Assembly: GCF_022581195.2 (NCBI RefSeq) | Contig: NC_061466.1 | Location: 930,001-994,000 of the forward strand | Direction: 5' to 3' | Source: Helicoverpa zea | Lineage: Eukaryota > Arthropoda > Insecta > Lepidoptera > Noctuidae | Length of the DNA stretch: 64,000 nt | In this document: piece after piece, positions 12,186 to 23,272 of the stretch | Position numbering within the stretch: the stretch's first letter is position 1 | Layout: each line of letters opens with the position of its first letter | Notes under the pieces: model-generated | Database searches by the model: none | The model's input: only the letters and a program-made list of their open reading frames with translations | What the model was told of the DNA's origin: nothing | Program-made: the position numbers and the translations under genes

Positions 12186-12350
12186 CAATTGAATGGTGAC
12201 CTAGATGGACTGTTTCCAATTTGATGATGACCATATACTTTGTCACCCATTTAATGGTGACCACATACTTTGTCTCCAATTTAATGGTGACTCCATACTT
12301 TGTCACCCATTTAATGGTGACCACATACTTTGTCTCCAATTTAATGGTTT
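12186..12350. repeat. 30-bp tandem array inside the LTR element
   Basis: About 5.5 units based on ATTTAATGGTGACCACATAC and TTTGTCTCC, at 30-bp spacing (ATACTT at 12235, 12265, 12295, 12325). Two subtypes alternate (TTTGTCACCC and TTTGTCTCCA). Because 30 is divisible by three, both strands stay open here, producing ORFs that I do not regard as genes. Confidence 0.9.
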
Positions 12351-14301
12351 AAATTGTAGTTCTATGTACGAGTTAAGTACTTTGTGTGCCTTGTAAGCAA
12401 GAGAATGCTAACTCAACTAATTTTGGTAATATGTAGTTTTTAATTTGAGAGTGGAATATCAAAGCCTATCATTATCTCAACAATGTAACAAACAATCTGG
12501 TCTTCAACCCTATTGATCAGCGCTGGTACTTTGCACGTTTCTGCTAGTACACTCGCTGAAATTCTGATATAGGCTTTAAATACCCTACATCAATGTATGT
12601 CCAATATCTAGTCAAGAAACTGTAAGCTTCTTAGCATTCAACACCCAACATATGAATACCATACTGCATATAATAGTGCGATAGGAATACTTATATTTCG
12701 GTTAGGCATCCAAGAACACTATTATCACCGGACATTGCGTTCTGTAATGTTTGTTTGCTTTTCCTAATGTGGTTTTCAAAAATTTAAGTAGTCAAAGAAT
12801 TATTATGCTTTGATGGTAAGCTTTTTAGTGTCATGGTTACATATTGATTATAACGAAGGTGTAAAGTAACATTACGAATCAGATTTTAACTAATTAGAAC
12901 CATATTATGCAACGAACGCACTTTAACAGGTGTCACTAACTTTGCACTATATATTTTGAAGCTGTGACATTCTGCATCACCATAAAATAGAAGAGTCCCT
13001 GACCCTCAACTCATGCTCTTCTTCCTTTCAACAAGGTGACAGCAGCTCACAAACAGTTTTCTAGTCGATGCAATTTTCCTTTTGCAAAACAACCGCTAAC
13101 CTTTCTAAAACATTTGTCTACACATAGATAAATGTGGGATTCTAATTCTATATCTCAATTTCATGAGCAGCTATGCTGCTCTCATGTCATACTTGACCTC
13201 ATCAATTTGATGATCAGCTTTGTGCTGCTTCCATTTTTAATATTTTACGCTTTTCCAATTTCATGACCGCGTATAGGTAACGTAATATTTTTTTTTTTTT
13301 TTATGTAAGTATAGTTGGCTGCATAAGTATGTTTATAGTTTCGTTCAAAAGCGCTTACCCTTTATTGCAGCTGACTTTATCTACGTTGTTCTAGTTAGAC
13401 AACCAGAATATAAAAATATTATTATCTTTTATAGGGACAGCACCCAAGTAAATTTTTAAACGATTTGGTGACTAAGGGCAATTTTACTTCCTATACTTTA
13501 AGGAACACTTACTCAGATTATATATTGCAGTAGGACTTAGGAACTTAATAATATTTTAGTTATTATTAACCAAATGTCGACGCAACTGTGTAGTTTAATT
13601 AGCACAAAAGAGTAATAAATGTCGATAAATGTAATTAGTGATAAAGTTCTTTACCTCTCGTGCGAGTCCAATTGTCTTACGGTAACCTAAGATTGGTGTT
13701 CTAAGATCAATTATTATTAACCCTAACGCTATGGACACAAGACATTATTTTGTTAATAGATATCCATCCCACCACCCATATGGATCTTATCTCATGGGAT
13801 GGGTTGAGGAAATTACACAACTTTATATTACAAGTAGGTGTGCACTTCAAGAATATATTAATGTGATGATTTATTAACTTGAGATCAATAAATGGATTCT
13901 ATTTCATATACGTTCATATATGGTTATGTTATTCGCCCCTATGGAAGCATATTCTTCCACAACTCTCAATGTACTTATACTGCTTATTGGTACTGCAATA
14001 CTGTAAAACATAATTTGCAAATAACAATATTATAATGAGGGCCACTTTGTTAAACTATTTGTAAACACCAATGTAAATCAATAAAAAAGAGGCTAAGATA
14101 CCAATTAAAATTCATTCAAGCCTGAATCTTGAAGGTTTTAAAAGCACACGCAATCATCAACTTTTGAGAACTTGATTGCAACAATCATCCATGAGCTAAT
14201 CATCATTAGACAGTTCCCAGAGTAAGTATCTACATTGGAACTCCTTCCAGGTATCATCCTTAAAAGATTTTTTGTCACAGATGAGAAGGCCCAGTTGGGT
14301 A

Positions 14302-14615
14302 AATGATGATGATGTCCTCCTAGCCGATTATCGGCTACGGCGGCTGTACTCACGTAAGGGGATTAGCCAACTGCGCAGGACATATTATAGTGCACAAGCA
14401 TTTGCGCAGACACAGGTGCACTCACTGTTCCTTCACTCTCATAACCCGATGGGACGGCAATCCGACACGACCGGAAAGAGATCAGGCGCAGGACCGACAT
14501 TTACGTGCTTTCCGATGCACGGGTGTATCAATCACCAACTTCCAGGCCCGACCCGGGAATCGAACCCGAGACCTCGTGCTCAGCAGCCGCGCTTGCGACA
14601 GCTAGACCAACGAGG
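14302..14615 (-). mobile_element. Complete SINE inside the LTR element, sense to it
   Basis: Reading on the minus strand: CTGCCTCGTTGGTCTAG (A box), GGTTCGATTCCCGGG (B box), CTGGAAGTTGGTGATTG, GTCGTGTCGGATTGCCGTCC, then a tail in ATGATGATG-type sequence. The 10-bp duplication cagttgggta flanks it (14292-14301, 14616-14625). It shares orientation with the host LTR element. The ORFs at 14272-14688 are shadows of it. Confidence 0.92.
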
Positions 14616-15360
14616 CAGTTGGGTAGATAAAGTAGCATTGTCAAATAAATCACAGATTGCTCCAATGCTTAGTTCCATATTCTTTTGATCTAAGAGTTTT
14701 ATATCAACCTAAAGTACTGAAATTACAATTGTGAGCTAGCATGTTTACCAAAGATTCTATCTATTGAATACCAAAATTTTGATCCACATTTTCCAGCTAG
14801 TATTGCTGCTTGTATGCTGTTCTACTGTTCTGTATCTTCTGGAATATCTCTGTTGTATAACAACCTCTTTAATACAGCAAAATAAAGTAAAAGTATTGAA
14901 ATTATACCTAGGGTGACTGAGCAACTGTTATAATTAACACTATTATGGGTAGGCAACCCACTAGAGGTGTTGATGGACTTGGATGTTGTGCATAGGTGAA
15001 TACATACCAGTATAGCTGGGCGAGTTCTTCAACATCCATGGCCAACCCACTACGGTCCCTCAATGTGCTGTTTGTTTAACTAGATACCTAGCACATGTTT
15101 GTCATTTGTAGAACCGTTGAGTATATAACCCACCAGTTTGTTCTTGTAATATCCTCTATATTGCAAGCACTTGAATTAAGTTAGTTAAGTACCAGAACAA
15201 TATAGCAGGTATAAGTTGTTGACTAGACTCTGAGAAGTTAAGTTTGGAAGCTTTTTATGATCCAAATCACCGGGCACAGAAAATATAAAAATTATCAAGA
15301 TTTACTATTTAGTTGTTGCAGTAGTTGACAACTATCGCCAGATAATTTATGCGTGTACAG

Positions 15361-16178
15361 TCAATTGAATGACCAGTAGACGTTCACTACCGTTAACTGT
15401 CAAGCTGTCACTTTAATGACCAGTAGATATAGACTACTGCCAACTGTCAAGCTGTCAATTTAATGACCAGTAGATATAGACTACTGCCACCTGTCAAGCT
15501 GTCAATTTAATGACCAGTAGATATAGACTACTGCCAACTGTCAAGCTGTCAATTTAATGACCAGTAGATATAGACTACTGCCAACTGTCAAGCTGTCAAT
15601 TTAATGACCAGTAGATATAGACTACTGCCAACTGCCAAGCTGTCAATTTAATGACCAGTAGATATACACTACTGCCAACCATCAAGCTGTCAATTCAATG
15701 CCCAGTAGATATAGACTACTGCCAACAATCAGGCTGTCAATTTAATGACCAGTAGATACACACTACTGCCAACCATCAAGCTGTCAATTCAATGACCAGT
15801 AGATATAGACTACTGCCAACAATCAGGCTGTCAATTTAATGACCAGTAGAAACACACTACTGCCAACTGCCAAGCTGTCAATCTAATGACCAGTAGATAC
15901 ACGCTACTGCCAACTGCCAAGCTGTCAATCTAATGACCAGTAGAAACACACTACTGCCAACTGCCAAGCTGTCAATCTAATGACCAGTAGATACACGCTA
16001 CTGCCAACTGCCAAGCTGTCAATCTAATGACCAGTAGAAACACACTACTGCCAACTGCCAAGCTGTCAATCTAATGACCAGTAGATATAGACTACTGCCA
16101 ACTGTCAAGCTGTCAATTTAATGACCAGTAGATATAGACTACTGCCAACTGTCAAGCTGTCAATTTAATGACCAGTAG
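15361..16178. repeat. 47-bp minisatellite, 18 copies, conserved hairpin
   Basis: CCAGTAG recurs exactly every 47 bp from 15373 to 16172 (17 intervals, 799 bp) with no length change. Nearly every unit contains CAGTAG, a 7-nt loop, then CTACTG, a perfect 6-bp stem. Loops vary (atataga, atacaca, aaacaca, atacacg, atataca) while the stem stays constant; only the first copy is imperfect. Parts are organised as 94-bp dimers, notably 15655-15840 and 15840-16080, showing higher-order amplification. The array lies about 730-1550 nt downstream of the primer site in the element's RNA. Confidence 0.95.
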
Positions 16179-16179
16179 A

Positions 16180-16345
16180 TTTTTGGAATAGAATAGGTCT
16201 TTATTTGCTTAGAATGCAGGCACTTACAAAATAGGATTGTAAACAACATAATAAGATCCGTGTACATTCCGCCTTGTTGGCATGCAAGCACAACAATTAT
16301 TAAACACAATTGATTATAAGGCAAATAGGTTATTGTATTATATCC
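16180..16345 (-). mobile_element. LINE-like 3' tail inside the LTR element
   Basis: On the minus strand GCAAATAAAGACCTATTCTA ends in TTCC beside the minisatellite. This resembles the AATAAA plus TATTC-type tails of Jockey-like LINEs. No coding sequence remains and the 5' boundary is a guess. It places a sense AATAAA inside the LTR element. Confidence 0.4.
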
Positions 16346-16906
16346 TCTAGGAAATCCCACCACTGCTAAAGTCGTCTTGACGACAATTCAACAACCAGCA
16401 ACTTTATATTGCTTCCAATAAATGCCTATTATTGAATAAACTTTGATGCAGGTTTAAGAATGAGTAAACTGATCACCAAGTAATGATTTTGTATTATAAA
16501 TTACTCATTTGATAAATATTAACACCTGCAATAAATATTGCTACTTCCATTAGAATTGTAACAAGGTAAACTTAAACAAAGAATTACGTAAAAAGGTTAA
16601 AATTTGTTTGCAATTCGGGTGATACATACATGAACATAAAAGTTATGTATACTTTGTCATTCTACTCTCTTCCCTTCCTTCTTTCCTTTTGCTCTTTTTA
16701 ATATGATTGAATATTAACATCGGTCAGAGGTTACTTGTTGTCAAAGCTTATTTAGCATACATTAATTTGGTATAGGCATGAATAGGACAAATTATTTAGT
16801 ATAACCTTGTATATCAAATATTTTTCTGGATCACAGAACTAATAGGTAGTTCAAAATTATAAAAATTAGATAATAGGTAACTGTTGGTCCAAACACTCAC
16901 GGTTTT

Positions 16907-16919
16907 ATCCTCGTCGCCA
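16907..16919 (-). promoter_or_regulatory. Primer binding site, probably tRNA-Ser(GCT)
   Basis: One base inside the 5' LTR the minus strand reads TGGCGACGAGGAT. This complements a tRNA 3' end ATCCTCGTCG plus CCA. As I recall it, insect tRNA-Ser(GCT) ends that way. The 13-nt match at the right position fixes the element's orientation. Confidence 0.75.
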
Positions 16920-16920
16920 A

Positions 16921-17107
16921 TGTATTGTACGCTCATTTTATTATGTTAATCGACTCGCCAACGCACCACCACACAGGTCGACAGTCTGACAACGACTGAC
17001 TCCCCACCGCTCGATCCGGTATTTATAACCGAGTGACGTATGCGCACGAGGCGTCATAATAATGACATAACCTATACAATGATGCACATGTACCTGCATA
17101 CACTACA
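16921..17107 (-). repeat. 5' LTR (by element orientation)
   Basis: On the minus strand it begins TGTAGTGTATGCAGG and ends GTACAATACA. TATAAAT (17021-17027) lies 30 bp upstream of a perfect TCAGT initiator (A at 16997), a canonical polymerase II core promoter. AATAAA (complement at 16937-16942) lies near the LTR end. These signals make U3, a short R and U5 readable. Confidence 0.93.
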
Positions 17108-17112
17108 CTATA

Positions 17113-17848
17113 CATTGACATAACGAGAAGAAATTATGAGACATAATAGAAATTAAATTACACTTAAAATCAAAACAAAATGAAGCAACACACAATTTAT
17201 TGAACATTAAGAAATTGAATTTGCGCCGCAATGTCCTACTGAATCAAAGCAAGTATTAAATTCCGACAAACAAAGCTAAACTTGCGAAGTAAACAATTGT
17301 TAGTTTGCATAACCGTAAGTTATTTGTGTAGTCATATAATTATCAGGGTAATAACTATCACTTTGTTACCACTATCTGTTTTCAGAACTGATAAATGTTG
17401 ACAGATCGGTGTATTTACTAATGCTGTTTTGGCTTCCGCACATTTTTTGTTCATGTTTCCGCTTTTTTTGTTCACACTTCTGTTTTGTCAGGTTATGATT
17501 TATGAGTGAGATTATTGTAAGTTTTTGCAAAGCCTCCTACAGGGATTAGTAATTTGAAATTATTGCTATCATGGTTTCTCTTAATTTCCGTGTTACAAAA
17601 AGATTTACAGCTAGAATTGGCTTTGCCATTTGATAATTATCTAGTCCGTTTGGCTACTACTTTGTCAGTTCATCCGATGCCAAACAACAATTCACAAAAT
17701 TCTTTTGATTACATTTTCTAAAATGTTTACTGTCATCATGCATATAAATGTCTCTAAAATCTATTGCATATTTGAAATCTTCATCATTGAATAGTTCTCA
17801 CTCATATAGATGCAGATTATCATCTTATACGTTACAAAATAGTTTTTT
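17113..17848. other. No gene seen
   Basis: AT-rich sequence with no ORF or repeat recognised between the LTR element and the next SINE. Confidence 0.5.
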
Positions 17849-17861
17849 TATATGTTCGTAG

Positions 17862-18163
17862 AGTCGTGGTGGCCTAGTGGGTAAAAGAACCAACCTTTCG
17901 AGTATGAGGGTGTGGGTTCGATTCCAGGGTCAGGCAAGTACCAATGCAACTTTTCTACGTTTGTATGTACTTTCTAAGTATACTTAGACACCAATGGCTG
18001 ATAAAAAGGTGAAGGAAAACATCTTGAGGAAACCTGGACTATAAAAAGTCTGAAATCACCAACCCGCATTGAGCAAGCGTGGTGATTAATGCTCAATCCT
18101 TCTCCGTGTGAGAGGAGGCCTGTGCCCAGCAGTGGGACGATAAAAAGGCTGTAACAGTAACAG
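17862..18163 (+). mobile_element. Complete SINE with 13-bp TSD and LINE-like tail
   Basis: The head GTGGTGGCCTAGTGGGTAAA and B box GGTTCGATTCC match the family at 4936. The 3' half instead carries GGAGGCCTGTGCCCAGCAGT then GGGACGATAAAAAGGCTG, a tail I recognise from lepidopteran LINEs. The duplication tatatgttcgtag flanks it at 17849-17861 and 18164-18176. The two SINEs share a head but not a tail, pointing to head/tail recombination in the family. Confidence 0.92.
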
Positions 18164-18176
18164 TATATGTTCGTAG

Positions 18177-20580
18177 TAACATAGTGTCGTTATATCGTCA
18201 AATATTTGGTACTTATCACCTTTACCATGAACTTAACGATTTTCAATAAAGTAAACAAGAATAAATATTAATTCATTACCTTCTTCTTTTACTGCATTGA
18301 TTCGACTGTATAAAGTAAGTTTGAATACATTGGAGTTGACCGGAGGTGGTCATAGAAAATCAATGGCTTTAAATTAAAAGGCGGTGTTTCACGCCGAATA
18401 CTGCTAGATATGATAATTCTTGTAATAACGGAAGAACGGTCAATTAGTTTTACGGTTAAGTGGTGGTGTCACAACGCCTGCTTGATTGAGATTGACTTTT
18501 GATGAGGGACTAGTTGTGGCACTAGGGTTTGACTGTAGGTTAGTTACAAAATTCAAATTATTAACCCAATATGAGTATGTAGTTAGAACTTTTGTTGAAT
18601 CTGACACAGGTTAACACTATGAACAGATTATAGGCTTTATACTACAAATATGTTAAGAACCAGCTATTTAGGTGCAATTTTTAGTTAAATAACTTAATGT
18701 AAACATTAATCTTCATAGCCCCTTCAACTCTTACTTTTAATCACCACATCATTACCAGCTTTCTCTAATTAGGTATCAAATCAAGCAACCCTTACAAACC
18801 CAATCGACATTCATCCAATACACAAACAGACGAAACACTTTCTACACTATCGTATGGAACCCGCGTATCGAATGGAATGTCACTTAGATTGGCCGGATGC
18901 ATTTTATGCTTACAAACGGGAACTATGGAAAACGACGACGGGAGCTGCATAGAATGCTATGTACAATAAAATTTATGGCCATTTGGCTATCTAAATTTTT
19001 ATAATTAGCAGCTTTTTAGTTTGACGCTTCGGTTTTAGTTCTTTTATGTTGGAGCTTGTTTTAATTTACGATGAGGGTTTGGTGCACTTTCTCTGAAGGT
19101 GATACTTTAAAATTTTTGTTTAATACAATCTATGAAAAATCTGACTAAGAAATAAAATTTGCTGTTACACTGGGAAAAATTCTTCTTCAATTATACGTCA
19201 GTTTGAATAAACTCCCGTTACTCTACAAAATACTAATATATATAAGAGGTTCTCAACGTAACCTTGGACTGCATTAAAATACGTTACAGTTTTTATCAAA
19301 ATTATAAATGTTAAGTGATATTTAATGTTCCGATTAGTAATTAGTAACAGCAACTGTATTAGAGTGATAATAATTATGCATTAATTGTGTTTCAGACTCA
19401 TTTAAAACCTTTTATCTATATTTCTTAATTTCCTCATATGCTTAATGATTGGAGATCAAAAAGTCCAGAAGCCGCTTCTGTTAAAAGTGCTTTTAAATGA
19501 GAATTAAAAGCATTAACATTTATTGCAATTAAAAATTTACACTTTAATTCTCACCTTGTTGATAAAGATGATCAAAGAAGCAAGCCAGGTGAGTATAATA
19601 TTAATGCTTCAAGAATTTATGAAGCAATGCAGTACATAACACAAATAGTAGGAACTATCCTAATGCTGCAAACAATATTTACTATACTAGCTCAGGCTAA
19701 ACCATTGCTAAACCAAATAGTGTGAACAAAATCCTGAAGCAACAGCGCATATTCCAAGTAATTCCTATCAGAAATAGTGAGAAACAACATCATCCATATT
19801 TACTTACTGCGGGCTATTTAAGGCACGCGCCTGCATCTAAGTTATGTGACATCGCGTAATATTTTCATTGTAAGAGCTTTTAAATCAACCCGTGGAAGGA
19901 CAGGGCTGACACCAAGAATTGTACAAGTTCTGGTTAATTATTTTAGTTTGATAATTTAATTTTGCGCCGTGCGCTTCATTCTAATCGTCTTTTTCATGCT
20001 TGTTGTGTACAAGGCCTAAATGCAAATGAACTATATTTAGAAATATTGATGTGACGTTTGCATCTTTAACTAGAAGTGACACTTTAGTTTGTACGATTGC
20101 ATTAAGATCATTGGAATGTTCTTTCACGAATGATGAAGACAAATTACAAGTGGTTGAACATGATGTCATAGACACACATTGTATTTCTAGAATCAATGCA
20201 GCTACACTTTGTGGGCACGTGCAAGACTTGAAAATCACTGCAATCAAGTTTATAAATAGTACTTAACTAGATGACATCACGTCGGTTATAATTATCAAAG
20301 TAACCCTTTAGTTGACTCTCATAACTTTGAGAAATGAATAGGGGTTCATGCAATTTATGTTGTACCCTATTTGTTTGTGATTTAAGTAACTCTTAAATGA
20401 TGCTTGACTTAAAATGATTTATGTTGGTCTCATATTCATCTATGATTATTGAAGAGTTCGTTTTTATGTAACAGCCACACAGGTCGACTCATCATAAAGT
20501 TAAGCAGCTATGGCAAATGGATCAAGTTTCCTTAGAGTTCTTCATGGTTTCAGAAAACACGATATAGGCGATGACTGACA
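18177..20580. other. No gene seen
   Basis: AT-rich. Overlapping ORFs on both strands at 19981-20266 (71-88 codons) have slightly coding-like composition, but neither is recognisable and at most one can be real. Confidence 0.4.
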
Positions 20581-20589
20581 TTTTTATAT

Positions 20590-20700
20590 CTTTAGCAGTC
20601 GTTACTGTTAGGGAGAAGCACAAAAATTTTGACCACCAGTCTAGCCATGGAGTTAGTGCCAAGGTAATCGGGTCAGCTGCCCGGTTAGACTGGATCCCAT
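20590..20700 (+). mobile_element. Degenerate SINE 3' fragment
   Basis: GCAGTCGTTACTGTTAGG, then ACCACCAGTCTAGCCATGG, then ATCGGGTCAGCTGCCCGG follow the body of the complete SINE at 5135-5215 in order, with many substitutions. The tRNA head is gone. Confidence 0.6.
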
Positions 20701-21006
20701 TTCATTTCAGGGACATTTCATTTCATTTGTAATACAGAATAGCAATAGACCTTATGAGATTATTCATTTATTCATTCATTTTCTGCCACGCTTTTAGTGA
20801 CAGTGCTTTTTTCTTTTGGAGATTTTATAACAAGTGTTCATTGCAGTTGTAGTTGAAGATATACTACCAGTATACATTGAATTGGTATCTTCGTTATAAC
20901 CTTCAAGCTTCTCAAAATTATTGATGCAACTACTCTAGACTGTACTAGTATTTAATATTATCGAGTGGCCTCTTAACGATCCTTCAACATCAAAGGTTAC
21001 TTTTAA

Positions 21007-22820
21007 CCCTACAATGCATGATTTTTTTAAATGTTGTCAATTTAATATATGTGGTTTTATATAGTGTCTAGAGATAATAAAAAATAATAATAAAAATTAA
21101 ACTTGATTAATTTTGAAGATATTTATTTTTTACGTTCCGTTCCATATGTGGTACAGTATGCATTAACATTAATATTTGGCTCTTAATTAGGAACAATGAA
21201 AATAATCGTATATTTAGGATCATAATAATAATAGCTCTATTTATTGATCAAATTTATAAAAACAATTGTTTTCTTTGTTCAAACACAACTAAACACGACA
21301 CTTTTCGCATAGTATATACATTTTTCCCTTGCAATGTGGATATTTACAGCGTTCTCTTCTCGGTCCATACAGGAAGATGATCAAGTTTGTCCAATCTGAC
21401 ACCTCGAGGGGGGAGGATTGCTGTATTTCTTTTCTTCTTCTCAATCATGTCTTCTATGGCAAAAGACGGTCTTCCTCTTTTTGTCTTGTAATGATGGACC
21501 ACACCACATACAAAGACTTAGCGATTTCCGCGATGTTGCTGCGAGTTGGTTTATTCTTTTGTTCTCCCACCCTCTTGTGCAGTAGCCAGATATAGTATAT
21601 GGTGGCAATATATGGAAAATGGTCAAACAAACGCAGATACCATTTTTAGTGCGCATATTTATTTGTAGGTACTTCCCAAGTAAGGAGTCCAATAAATCTG
21701 CTCCCTCCACATGCTGATTATAGATTTGTACTATTTTAGGACAATCCACTTTAATAAATTTTTTGATTTTTTTTTTTTGCAATATCGGCTAACCCTTTCA
21801 ATGGGCTGTTGACCTAACAAGGACGAGGACCAAACAACAGGCTTATTATCATAAAACATCACTATGCCGACTTCCATGCCATCTACTTCAGCTACCCATT
21901 CTTCTGAATGCTTTCGTTCTGTTTTAGTACTCTTCAAGTCTTTCAGGGATGGGATTTTCAAATCTTTGCTTAGTCGACCTTTGTTGACCGTTTCCAGTGA
22001 CTGGATACCTTCTCCTCTCTTCTTCCTCCTTCTTTTCTTTCTTTTATCAACGGTATTATTATTTGACATCCGATTTCTGGTAACTGGCATGAATGAACTT
22101 CTACTTGGCATGATGACGTACTTGGCTCTGATATACTGGCTTGAGGATTTGTTTCGGTGGAGGAGTTCTTTCTGGCGAAGGGACTGTATAGTAAATAGAA
22201 GATAATGGAGCATACCTGGTAGGCTCGACATAATTTTCAAAGTCACTATCTGCAGTCATTTGGTCTAAGTTTTATCTGATTTTCGAAATGTCATCATCAC
22301 TTTCCGCACTCGAAAAGTCTAGACTAGGAGGGTATATCTAAATACTGCTCAATCAACTCATTAGATAGTACCTTCTTCGTCATTATCTGTAATAAAATCC
22401 AACCAAAATAACATATAAGAAGTGAACTAATGCATGGTGTACCATATCTGGAACGTTTAAATAAGTAGGTAGATTAGTACACAAAACAGTAATAATTAAT
22501 AAAATTATCTTACCTTCGTTTAGTATACACTATTTCCAATGTAAACTTATTTTTTTTCACTTAGAAATATTGTTAGAACTATTTTATTTAGATTTTTCAA
22601 TTTACGTAAACCACGAATTCATATCAATCGTTCAACTTCTGTACGAATCAATACCTATCGATACCTTACGCCATCAAGTGCATACATTTGTCGTTAGTAA
22701 ACCGTTGCTAAGGGCTTAAAAAATATTCCTTCGGCCAATAAATGACGCTATGTATCTTTAAACAATCAGGAAATTTGTTTATTTTTCTGTACCAGATATG
22801 GAACAGTATGCATTGTAGGG
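21007..22820 (-). mobile_element. piggyBac-like element with TTAA duplication
   Basis: A 1814-bp element with 13-bp terminal inverted repeats CCCTACAATGCAT, flanked by TTAA on both sides (21003-21006, 22821-22824), the diagnostic piggyBac target. Subterminal copies of a GTTCCATATGTGGTACAG-like motif followed by TATGCATT occur at 21138-21164 and, inverted, at 22429-22455; a further copy abuts the right end at 22789-22815. The interior holds a broken transposase gene. Ends look competent, so it could be mobilised in trans. Confidence 0.93.
21289..22383 (-). pseudogene. piggyBac-type transposase remnant, deleted and frameshifted
   Basis: On the minus strand an ATG at 22381-22383 opens an acidic, Ser-rich N-terminus (MTKKVLSNELIEQYLDIP) soon interrupted by stops. 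Another frame then reads EEWVAEVDGMEVGIVMFYDN and PIERVSRYCKKKK. A frameshift at an A-run (T-run on + near 21768-21777) passes to VDCPKIVQIYNQHVEGADLL, the region that in this family carries the third catalytic Asp. The end is a Cys/His-rich stretch (RCKYPHCKGKM then CEKC) and a stop at 21289-21291. Intact relatives are around 550-600 codons; here about 365 codon positions remain and the middle, with the first catalytic Asp residues, is missing. The antisense ORF 21864-22205 is a shadow. Confidence 0.88.
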
Positions 22821-22824
22821 TTAA

Positions 22825-23265
22825 TCCATGCTTCCTACCATTTTTCGCGTTCATAAAATTTACGATCAGATCAACTATTTAACCAATAAGTATGTATTTA
22901 AGACTCAATATAATTTTATGTTATGACACTTCTCAACAACGCTTGACCTAAATATGTTAGTGGTTAATACCTTGATATAGATTATATATACTATATTAGA
23001 TTTACGGAAAGTCATAAACACTTTATCTGCACAATTATCTAGTAGATACCATGATATTTCACTTAAAATAAGGCCTAAATTTAAATGACCATCTTAATTT
23101 TGACCTTGGGACGCTGACGAACGATACGTAGCCCTTACACGTGCGTCTGTAACTGCAAATAAACAGTAAATCCCAGCCACTGGGCTGCCATAAAAACCCT
23201 TACCTTCAACCTCTGGCCGGAACAATAAATAACTTTTTTATTTTCTCTCATTCCATAATTGTTTA
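22825..23265. other. No gene seen
   Basis: AT-rich flank of the piggyBac-like element, with no supported feature. Confidence 0.5.
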
Positions 23266-23272
23266 CTTAGTA

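Larger units (their letters stand above)
11349..17107 (-). mobile_element. Complete non-coding LTR retrotransposon (Ty3-like signals), 5.76 kb
   Basis: Two 187-bp LTRs (11349-11535, 16921-17107) are identical by eye over their full length. Each starts TG and ends CA, and the element is flanked by the 5-bp duplication ctata (11344-11348, 17108-17112). Orientation is minus: next to the right LTR is a primer site, and next to the left LTR is a purine tract. The 5385-bp interior has no gag, protease, RT or integrase frame on either strand; its longest ORF is a SINE shadow. It therefore moved recently using enzymes from another element. Primer site and LTR layout suggest Ty3/gypsy-like parentage, but without protein this is inference. 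Its size and lack of genes resemble large retrotransposon derivatives, though its LTRs are short. Confidence 0.93.

Noticed and set aside
12130..12396. Two repetitive ORFs (KYVVTIKWVTK-type)
   Set aside because: Produced by a 30-bp tandem repeat that stays in frame on both strands.
14272..14688. 138-codon ORF, the longest on the + strand of the LTR interior
   Set aside because: It is an antisense reading of a SINE; RESNPRPRAQQ-type peptides are a known artefact of this family.
15361..16178. CRISPR-like array
   Set aside because: No spacers: units are contiguous 47-bp tandem copies in an animal genome.
20466..20485. CCACACAGGTCGAC, shared with the LTR
   Set aside because: Only 14 bp match and no flanking similarity; probably chance.
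21864..22205. 113-codon + strand ORF
   Set aside because: Antisense shadow of the piggyBac-type transposase remnant.
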